Below, piece after piece: positions 17,315-24,261 of a stretch of 37,145 bases of DNA. Made by a program: the position numbers and the translations under genes. The notes beneath the pieces were generated by a model. That model did no database searches. It saw only the letters and a list, made by a program, of their open reading frames with translations, and was not told the origin of the DNA. The stretch covers positions 1-37,145 of the forward strand of contig CACLQG010000010.1 of assembly GCA_902609035.1 (NCBI GenBank). The letters run 5' to 3'. The DNA comes from an uncultured Bacteroidota bacterium. Lineage in GTDB: Bacteria > Bacteroidota > Bacteroidia > Flavobacteriales > Flavobacteriaceae. Position 1 is the stretch's first letter, and each line of letters begins with the position of its first letter.

Positions 17315-17530
17315 ATGAAAATTAAGTGGTTGACATACTCCGTTAGTGGACTATTGGTGTTTGGTATGGGCTTATCATTTTTGGGTGAAGCCATAATTCT
17401 AAAAAATAGTCAAAGTGAAAATTGGATTCTTTATGGAACAATAGCCCTAATTACTACCAATTCTGGTTTGTGTTTATTTGGGCAAGGAGTAATTGAAAAA
17501 ATGAAAATTTCTCTTAAAAACAATCCATGA
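17315..17530 (+). CDS. Small two-helix membrane protein, unknown function
   Basis: A 71-residue protein with two predicted membrane helices (about 8-27 and 37-58) and a basic C-terminal tail (EKMKISLKNNP). AGAGGA directly before the ATG supports the start. The stop overlaps the start of the following DUF1643 gene by four bases (ATGA), so the two are translationally coupled. No family is recognised. Confidence 0.7.
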   Translation: MKIKWLTYSVSGLLVFGMGLSFLGEAIILKNSQSENWILYGTIALITTNSGLCLFGQGVIEKMKISLKNNP

Positions 17531-17985
17531 TAAAAGGGGCGCTAAAGGAAAAAGAGAGAAGATATCAGCTTTGGAGAATATGGGATCGAGAAAAACCATT
17601 TATACTCTACATACTTTTAAATCCATCTTATGCCGACAAGGAAGTGGACGACAGAACAGTAGTTAAGCTCATCAAATTCAGTAAAAAATATTGTTTTGGT
17701 GGGTTTTATTTGGGAAACCTTCACACATTCGTCACCCCCTATCCAAAGGTCTTAAAAGATAAAATCCTAGCTAAAGAGCCAAGAAATTTAAAACATATAA
17801 AGAAGATGATTCAAATGTGTGAAAAAGTTGTATTTGGATGGGGTAACAATTGTTATCTACCTCCGTGGTTGAAAAAAATGGTAGATAAACCCTACTGCTT
17901 TGATCTCAATCAAAATGGAAGTCCAAAACATCCTCTTTACCTTTCTTATGAAAAAAAACTAATCCCTTACCCTTACAAAATGTAA
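17527..17985 (+). CDS. DUF1643 family protein
   Basis: A 152-residue cytoplasmic protein. RRYQLWRIWDREKPFILYILLNPS and the following DDRTVVKLIKFSKKYCFGGFYLGNLHTF match DUF1643, whose members keep RY-L-RIWD, a LNPS-AD motif and a DD-T block. The function is not established in general, and some members sit near phage or DNA-processing genes. It is coupled to the upstream two-helix membrane protein by a four-base overlap. It converges with the AHSA1 gene at 18026. Confidence 0.85.
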   Translation: MIKGALKEKERRYQLWRIWDREKPFILYILLNPSYADKEVDDRTVVKLIKFSKKYCFGGFYLGNLHTFVTPYPKVLKDKILAKEPRNLKHIKKMIQMCEKVVFGWGNNCYLPPWLKKMVDKPYCFDLNQNGSPKHPLYLSYEKKLIPYPYKM

Positions 17986-18025
17986 TTTACTTAATGAAAT
18001 ATAATAAATTAGTTAGTCAATTCCA

Positions 18026-18460
18026 TTATGATCTATAGCCAGGACTTCCAAACGCTTCAGACAAGCCTATTTGACAAAATTGTCTCAAGCTTTCCAGATA
18101 TTTACCCCAACTAAAGTTCATATTGGCATACATATCGTCCTGTTCTTCAAAACCATGTTCAGTAAGACGAATTCGTGTCTTATCGTCGTTCTCGTCGAGT
18201 TCAAAAGTGTAAATGTGGCCAACAAATGGCAACGTTGTTTGTACACATTCCCATCCAATTTTTTTATTTACCTCCAATTCGGTAACCTTAACAATAAAAT
18301 CTATAGTTCCAAATTTGAAATTGATCAACTGGTTTATCTCAGATTTACCTGAAATTTCGGTAGTATACCAACTCTTCATTTCATCGATAAGGGTTAAAGC
18401 TTTAAAAACTCTATTAACAGGTGCATTAATGTGAAAAAGGTGTTTTAATGGAATGCTCAT
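18026..18460 (-). CDS. AHSA1/START-like SRPBCC protein
   Basis: A 144-residue SRPBCC-fold protein. The opening KHLFHINAPVNRVFKALTLIDEMKSWY is the classic first strand and helix of the AHSA1 (activator of Hsp90 ATPase-like) group, and GKYLESLRQFCQIG is the C-terminal closing helix. Many bacterial members bind small hydrophobic ligands or act as toxin-response proteins, and most have no known function. It is a single gene, convergent with the DUF1643 gene. It is the second SRPBCC protein in 5 kb but not closely similar to the first. Confidence 0.85.
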   Translation of the reverse strand: MSIPLKHLFHINAPVNRVFKALTLIDEMKSWYTTEISGKSEINQLINFKFGTIDFIVKVTELEVNKKIGWECVQTTLPFVGHIYTFELDENDDKTRIRLTEHGFEEQDDMYANMNFSWGKYLESLRQFCQIGLSEAFGSPGYRS

Positions 18461-19120
18461 AATTTAAGAATAAAGTTAATTTATTTTAAATATAAATCAA
18501 TTATCAATAATGGAAAACTATTTTACACGAGAAAAACCTAATAATTAGTCCTGAAATTGATGAAATATTTAGGTAAAAACAATCACGAGAAATATATCAG
18601 AACAAGGGTCAAAACAACTATTATTTTGTATGTAACGTCCTTTTAAGTGTGGTACGGGTTGGTATCTATCAAGCTTTTGAATTAATTTTATTAATCTAAT
18701 TTAAAAAATGAATTTCAATGTAAAATCCATCTAACTAATAGTCAAATGGAAGGATTGATTTTATCTTTATACTAACTAAAATTAAGGCATTAGCAATAAA
18801 CAAATCCCCATAAAAACATATATTATTAATGTAAGAATAATTCCAATTCTAGGCATAATATGATTCGCTAAAAGACAAATTTAAAAAATTTATAAATCAA
18901 ATAAATCATGGCTCGATCAAATAATTATAATAATTGAAAGATCTGACTGAAAAAAGAGTTTAATTTTTTAAATATATATATCATTTATTTAAAGTAAATC
19001 TTTAATTCAATCTGCTATTATTTACTTAAAAATCTATTATTGAATAAGAATTTGATTCAGATGAAAAAAAATAACAAAAATTTATAAATACCGAATTTTA
19101 AGAATCTATGGAATTTAAAT
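18461..19120. other. 660-base AT-rich gap, mostly empty
   Basis: The longest stretch without a sizeable gene. The only candidate coding element I see is the 24-residue hydrophobic peptide at 18782-18856. A slightly GC-richer patch at about 18640-18665 does not match any RNA or gene I recognise. There are no strong hairpins, repeats or tRNA-like folds. Confidence 0.5.
18782..18856 (-). CDS. Candidate hydrophobic micropeptide, 24 residues
   Basis: ATG at 18856, TAA at 18782. The peptide starts MPRIGIILTLIIYVF and ends GICLLLMP. It would be a single membrane-spanning helix with one Arg near the N-terminus. Short hydrophobic frames arise easily in AT-rich DNA, so this is only a candidate. Confidence 0.25.
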   Translation of the reverse strand: MPRIGIILTLIIYVFMGICLLLMP

Positions 19121-20620
19121 TTATAATTTTAATGTGTCATTTACTTTTTTTTGCCAATCTATAATCATTTTCCTCAAATCTGAAACTGTATCCTTGTATA
19201 AAGGATTATAGAAAATATTATTTACCTCCTCAGGATCATTTTTAAGATCAAATAACTCAGATAAATCATAATCTTGTGCACTTAAGCTAAGTTTTAAACC
19301 ACTGGGTGTAACTATAGTCCTTATGTTCTGCATCATAGCTTTTTTACAATCTTCTGGATTTACTGGACAATCATCATATTTTTTACCATTAGTAGGTTTA
19401 CCATCTTTTGAAAAGTCTGAATTCCACTGCATAAAAACATTACTTGGAGTAAAATCAAATAGACTTTTTCCAGGAAGAAAGTCAGGTATTGATTTACCAA
19501 AAAATTTAAGTAATGTAGGAACTATATCAATTTGGCTTACTGGATAATTAACTTTTTTTGGTTTAAATCCTGGAGCTTTAATTATTAAGGGAATCCTTGA
19601 TGATGCATCGTACATGAATCTTTTTGGAGAAATTCCGAATTTCCCCATCATTCGTCCGTGTTCACTTGTAAATACGATAATAGTATTTTTATCCAGACCT
19701 AAGTATTCTAATTTTTGTAATATTTTACCAACAGATAAATCTACCTGGTATACTAGACCCCAATATTTCTTCATCTGTTCCTTCAAAATTGAAATTTCAT
19801 TATTTAATGAAAGTTTTTTTCCCTGATTAGTCTCATTAATTCTTATAACTTTATTCCTTAGAGGTTCATTTTTGGGAATAAATTTTCCATATGTTTTGTC
19901 AAGCTGAACATCATTTATATTATGTAAATCATTAAATGGACCATTGACAGGTGTATGAGGCTCTAAAAAACTTAAATAAAGTATAAATTGATTGTCTTTA
20001 TTTCTATCAATAAATTGAATTGCTTTTTTTTCTATGAAACTTGATTTTGTATGTTCATACGGAAGATTAGTGCAAAAAGTTCTAGAGAAGGTTCCTCTTT
20101 TTTTTGAATCAGGTTTATAACCCTTATCAATTAACCATTTATGATAGTCACTGTATCGGATATCAATACCAGCTTTAGTATCCTCTTTCCAGTGATATCT
20201 GTCCTCAATACTTATCCATTTATTAAAACCATGTGATGGATCTAATTCATTTCCTAAATGCCACTTTCCAATGTAGGCAGTATTATAAGAATTTTCTCCT
20301 AAAAGTTCAGGAAAGGTAGATATCTCTTGAATTAAAGGAATTTTATTTTGGGTAACACCCGTTTGATGCGGATATAACCCAGTCATTATTGACGATCTAT
20401 TGGGAGAGCAAACTGGCTGAGCTACATATGCATTCTCAAAAACAACCCCTTCATCACCTAATTTATTTAAGTTTGGGGTTATAATTTTTTCATTACCATA
20501 ATGAAATGATGTATCATAACGTTGTTCATCGGTTAAGATAAAAACTAAATTAGGTAAGGTTTCGTTTTTTGAGCAGGCCTCAATTATAAAAAAAAGAAAG
20601 ATTAAATAATTATACTTCAT
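19121..20620 (-). CDS. Lipoprotein sulfatase with CSPNR active-site motif
   Basis: A 499-residue formylglycine-type sulfatase with lipobox IEAC (Cys16). The metal-site start is LTDEQR (Asp31, Glu32), and the modification site is Cys71 in C-S-P-N-R, followed by SSIMTGLYPHQTGVT. Asn replaces the common Ser/Thr before Arg, which the Cys-x-Pro-x-Arg rule still allows. GKWH (118-121) and SEHGR (319-323) complete the metal site. The DEQRYDT opening recalls the S1_16 and related subgroups. It stands apart from the main sulfatase locus, divergent from the Kazal gene, with a 500-base empty stretch downstream. Its gene seems more AT-rich than the other sulfatases, which may indicate separate acquisition. 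Confidence 0.92.
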   Translation of the reverse strand: MKYNYLIFLFFIIEACSKNETLPNLVFILTDEQRYDTSFHYGNEKIITPNLNKLGDEGVVFENAYVAQPVCSPNRSSIMTGLYPHQTGVTQNKIPLIQEISTFPELLGENSYNTAYIGKWHLGNELDPSHGFNKWISIEDRYHWKEDTKAGIDIRYSDYHKWLIDKGYKPDSKKRGTFSRTFCTNLPYEHTKSSFIEKKAIQFIDRNKDNQFILYLSFLEPHTPVNGPFNDLHNINDVQLDKTYGKFIPKNEPLRNKVIRINETNQGKKLSLNNEISILKEQMKKYWGLVYQVDLSVGKILQKLEYLGLDKNTIIVFTSEHGRMMGKFGISPKRFMYDASSRIPLIIKAPGFKPKKVNYPVSQIDIVPTLLKFFGKSIPDFLPGKSLFDFTPSNVFMQWNSDFSKDGKPTNGKKYDDCPVNPEDCKKAMMQNIRTIVTPSGLKLSLSAQDYDLSELFDLKNDPEEVNNIFYNPLYKDTVSDLRKMIIDWQKKVNDTLKL

Positions 20621-20710
20621 TGATTTTTACTAATTAATTATTTAAAGGTTTAGTGGAAATTAATATAGCTAAGTATTTAATTAGAATTAAAAAATAGTTA
20701 AATTTTTAAA

Positions 20711-20947
20711 ATGATTTATAAATATCTTATTTTAAAAATATTAATCTCTTTATATATAGTTTTATTTATTAATTGTAAAAATGATAACTCATCTTATGCT
20801 TGCATTGACCCCAATATAATTAAACCTGATTATTCATGCATCGAAATCTACCATCCAGTTTGTGGTTGTGACAAAAAAACATATTCAAATAGTTGCCATG
20901 CTAAATTTAATGGACTGAATGACTGGATAGAAGGAGAATGCGAATGA
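20711..20947 (+). CDS. Kazal-type protease-inhibitor lipoprotein
   Basis: A 78-residue lipoprotein: lipobox FINC (Cys22), then one Kazal-like domain with six cysteines (31, 43, 51, 53, 62, 77). The core YHPVCGCDKKTYSNSCHAKF is the family signature, and GECE ends the domain. Kazal domains inhibit serine proteases by inserting the loop near the second Cys (here around Ile44-Tyr47). In bacteria such lipoproteins are thought to protect the surface from foreign or self proteases, but this one is untested. It lies between the divergent sulfatase and the acylase gene, both of which are exported proteins. Confidence 0.9.
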   Translation: MIYKYLILKILISLYIVLFINCKNDNSSYACIDPNIIKPDYSCIEIYHPVCGCDKKTYSNSCHAKFNGLNDWIEGECE

Positions 20948-21082
20948 CTAAAAATCAACAAAACTATAAATGTTTCTTATGCATTTACTTATAGATTAAG
21001 TGATTTGTATCAATTTGTTTGATTAATTTTTTTTTAAAATCCTATTTTTCCATTTGGTATTTTTACTTTAAAAATAAAAAAG

Positions 21083-23140
21083 ATGATTAAGAGTTCTCAT
21101 TTATCACTAATTTGTTTAGCATCTCTTCAATTAATTGGACAAATCGATCCAAATAATATTGATATTGTGAGAGATGCCTATGGAGTTCCGCATATATTTA
21201 CAAAAACAGATGCTGAACTTGCCTATGGTTTGGCATGGGCACATGCAGAGGATGATTTCGAAACAATACAAAAAGGCTTCTTGGCAGGTAACGCATTATT
21301 AAGTAGAGTTGAGGGTAAAAAAGCCTACGGTATTGATTACATAAGCCAATTTATAGGGAGTGAGCGCCTTTTTGATGAAAAATACAAAAAGGAAATAAGT
21401 TCTGATTATAAATTGGTATTGGAAGCTTATTGTCAGGGAATCAATCGTTACGCCTTTACCCATGCAAATGAAGTATTGAATAAAAAACTTTTTCCACTTA
21501 CTCCAAAAAAAATGTTTCTTTATGCTCAACTTCAATTATTTGTATCCTCAAAAGGAGACTATTGGGTTAAAAAAATTTTGAGAAATAAAATAAATTATAA
21601 CCCTGAAAAAGACCAAGTTAAAGGGTCTAATACCTTTGCGTTTAATAGTGCAAAAACTAAAGATGGTAGTACTTATCTAGCGATTAATACTCATCAACCA
21701 TTAGATGGTCCCACTTCATGGTATGAAGTTCACCTTTGCAGTGCTGAGGGAACAGATATCATTGGAGCTCTCTTTGCAGGAAGTCCAAATGTATTAATAG
21801 GTGCAAATAGAAATTTAGCTTGGGCACACACAGTTAATATACCGGATAAAACTGATGTATTTAAACTTGAAATGCACCCTAACAAGAAAAAATATTACAA
21901 AGTCGATGGGGAGTACCTCAAACTCCAAACCCATTGGGCGAATATTATAATTAAAATTTTAGGTATCCATGTTAAAATCAGTAAAAAATATTTCGAGAGT
22001 ATTTATGGTCCTACACTAAAAAACGATTCTGGTTATTATGCAATTAGAACTCCATCTTTGTTTGAAATAAGGGCGCTAGAGCAGTGGTGGCGAATGAATA
22101 AAGCAAAAAACTTTACAGAATTCTACAATGCTATTAAAATGAAGGCTTTGCCGGGTTATAATATAGGTTACGCAGATAAAAATGATACTATTTTCTTCAT
22201 TTCAAACGGTTTAATTCCAAAGCGTTCTGCAGGTTATGATTGGGCAAATGTAGTCCCTGGAAATACTATAAAAACACTTTGGACGTCAACCTATGATATA
22301 GAGGAGCTACCTCAAGTGATTCAACCCCATTCAGGCTACATTTACAATGCAAATCACTCACCTTTCAAATCGTCGGATTCACTTGATAATCCTAATGAAA
22401 GTGAGTTTTCAAAACTAATGGGGTTTGAAACTTATGACAATAATCGGTCCACAAGACTTAAGCAACTTATTGATAAATATGAAAAAGTTGATTACAATGA
22501 TTTTAAAGAAATTAAATACGATCACCAATTTCCCAATCCATTAAATTATAGTTGGATGAATATTGACTCCCTTTTTATGATGTCTCCAGATGATTATCCT
22601 AAAATAAAGCCGCTTTTGAAACAAATACAATCATGGGATCGTCAAGCATCTGCAGATTCATATGGTGCTGGAGCATATGGAATTCTATATTTCAAACTTC
22701 GTAAATACTACAGGAGTCTTCCCGAACCTAAAATTTTTACTAAAAATATTTTAAAGAAAGCTCTAATAGAAACAAATCAACATATGATAAAATATTTTGG
22801 GAAATCTCAAGTTAAGCTGGGAACCTTTCAAAAATTAGTCAGAGGGAACAAAGAGTTGCCTGTTTTCGGGCTTCCCGATGTAGTCACTTCAATGGGTAGT
22901 ATTCCTTATAAGGGAGGTAAAACAAGAGTAGTAAGTGGTGAATCTTACATAGAATTGGTAAAGTTTAGTAAGCATGGGGTTGAGATTGAATCCATAATAT
23001 CTTATGGAAGTTCTGATCACCCAGACTCTAAACACTATTCTGATCAAATGGAACTTTACACACAATTTAAAACAAAAAAAATGACTTTTGATAAGACCGA
23101 CATTTATGCAAATTCAACCAGTGTGTATCATCCTGAATAA
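21083..23140 (+). CDS. Penicillin-acylase-type N-terminal-nucleophile hydrolase
   Basis: A 685-residue member of the family that includes penicillin G acylase and acyl-homoserine-lactone acylases; it hydrolyses an amide bond of an acylated substrate. The signal peptide is about 1-20. The alpha-chain signature VRDAYGVPHIF (29-39) and YGLAWAHAEDDF (48-59) are clear. The self-cleavage site is Gly181-Ser182 (KGSNTFAFN), so Ser182 would be the nucleophile of the beta chain. The spacer before it is short. The C-terminal part has the usual GASY-like GYADKNDTIFF and PHSGYIYNANHSP. The substrate could be a signalling lactone, an antibiotic or a peptide-like amide. Its last 13 bases overlap the convergent bshA gene. 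Confidence 0.9.
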   Translation: MIKSSHLSLICLASLQLIGQIDPNNIDIVRDAYGVPHIFTKTDAELAYGLAWAHAEDDFETIQKGFLAGNALLSRVEGKKAYGIDYISQFIGSERLFDEKYKKEISSDYKLVLEAYCQGINRYAFTHANEVLNKKLFPLTPKKMFLYAQLQLFVSSKGDYWVKKILRNKINYNPEKDQVKGSNTFAFNSAKTKDGSTYLAINTHQPLDGPTSWYEVHLCSAEGTDIIGALFAGSPNVLIGANRNLAWAHTVNIPDKTDVFKLEMHPNKKKYYKVDGEYLKLQTHWANIIIKILGIHVKISKKYFESIYGPTLKNDSGYYAIRTPSLFEIRALEQWWRMNKAKNFTEFYNAIKMKALPGYNIGYADKNDTIFFISNGLIPKRSAGYDWANVVPGNTIKTLWTSTYDIEELPQVIQPHSGYIYNANHSPFKSSDSLDNPNESEFSKLMGFETYDNNRSTRLKQLIDKYEKVDYNDFKEIKYDHQFPNPLNYSWMNIDSLFMMSPDDYPKIKPLLKQIQSWDRQASADSYGAGAYGILYFKLRKYYRSLPEPKIFTKNILKKALIETNQHMIKYFGKSQVKLGTFQKLVRGNKELPVFGLPDVVTSMGSIPYKGGKTRVVSGESYIELVKFSKHGVEIESIISYGSSDHPDSKHYSDQMELYTQFKTKKMTFDKTDIYANSTSVYHPE

Positions 23141-24261
23141 GTTTCCAAGGCATCATTATAAACTGATTCGTATTTTGATATTACCTTTTTAATATCAAAT
23201 TTTTTAGAGGATTGATAGGCCTGACTCTTAAACAACTTTAGGCGCTCTTTATCACTTAATAAATAATTGACCTTTTCGGCCATAACGTTTATATCTCCAA
23301 CCGGACAAAGAAATCCTGAGATACCATTCTCTATAACTTCAGGTAAGCCCCCAATATCAGAACAAACTACCGGAACTCCGTGAGCCATTGCCTCAAGAGC
23401 GGCCAATCCAAAACTTTCTTTCTCCGAAGGCAATAAGAACAAATCTGAAAAACACAAAATATTATCAATTTCATTACTTTTACCCACAAATAAAACATCC
23501 TTCTCTATTTGATTTACTTTGCAGTAATGGATAGCACGTTCTTTTTCCGGCCCATCTCCAACCATCAATAATTTAACATTCAAACCATCTTTTATAATTT
23601 TAAATATTTTTAAAATGTCTAGAATGCGTTTCAATGGTCTGAAATTACTTACATGAGTAATGATTAATTCATCTTCAGCAGCAATCTGAATTTTTTCACA
23701 TGGTACATCACGGAATTTTATTTTTTGAAGATCTATAAAATTTGGGATTACCTTTATATCAGAGGTGATTTCAAATAAACGCTCCGTATCATCTTTTAAG
23801 CTCTGAGATACTGCCGTAACATACTCGGAATGATTGATGCTGAACTGAACAGCTTTTTTATAAAAAGGATGGCTCCCAACAAGTGTTATATCCGTTCCAT
23901 GTAGGGTCGTAATCATTGGGATTTCTAACCCTTGGTCTTCAAGCATTTTCTTCCCCATATAGGCCGCATATGCGTGAGGTATGGCATAATGTACATGCAA
24001 CAAATTAATATTATATGTATTGACCACCTCTACAATCTTACTTGATAGGGCCAACTCGTAGGGTTGATATTTGAATAAATCATAGGTAGGCACGTGCACC
24101 TCATGGAAATAAAGGTTTGGGGTTAGATTTTGAATTCTTACAGGTTGTCTATAAGTGATAAAATGAATCTCATGACCCTTTTTAACCAAATACAAACCCA
24201 ATTCAGTTGCAACTACTCCACTCCCACCAAATGTAGGATAACATACAATTACAATTTTCAA
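23128..24261 (-). CDS. bshA: N-acetyl-alpha-D-glucosaminyl L-malate synthase BshA
   Basis: The first enzyme of bacillithiol synthesis; it joins N-acetylglucosamine from UDP-GlcNAc to L-malate. It has 377 residues, cytoplasmic, GT4 family. MKIVIVCYPTFGGSGVVATELG is nearly the BshA signature, with THVSNFRPLKR in the second domain and ESFGLAALEAMAHGVPVV as the GT4 nucleotide-sugar motif. The start overlaps the GH3 gene stop by four bases, so it closes the long minus-strand operon. Bacillithiol is the main low-molecular-weight thiol of many Bacteroidota and Firmicutes, which fits the redox Fe-S genes upstream. Confidence 0.94.
   Translation of the reverse strand: MKIVIVCYPTFGGSGVVATELGLYLVKKGHEIHFITYRQPVRIQNLTPNLYFHEVHVPTYDLFKYQPYELALSSKIVEVVNTYNINLLHVHYAIPHAYAAYMGKKMLEDQGLEIPMITTLHGTDITLVGSHPFYKKAVQFSINHSEYVTAVSQSLKDDTERLFEITSDIKVIPNFIDLQKIKFRDVPCEKIQIAAEDELIITHVSNFRPLKRILDILKIFKIIKDGLNVKLLMVGDGPEKERAIHYCKVNQIEKDVLFVGKSNEIDNILCFSDLFLLPSEKESFGLAALEAMAHGVPVVCSDIGGLPEVIENGISGFLCPVGDINVMAEKVNYLLSDKERLKLFKSQAYQSSKKFDIKKVISKYESVYNDALETYSG

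Noticed and set aside
20958..20998. Imperfect hairpin after the Kazal gene as a terminator
   Set aside because: The stem is AT-only with a bulge and no T run directly after it.
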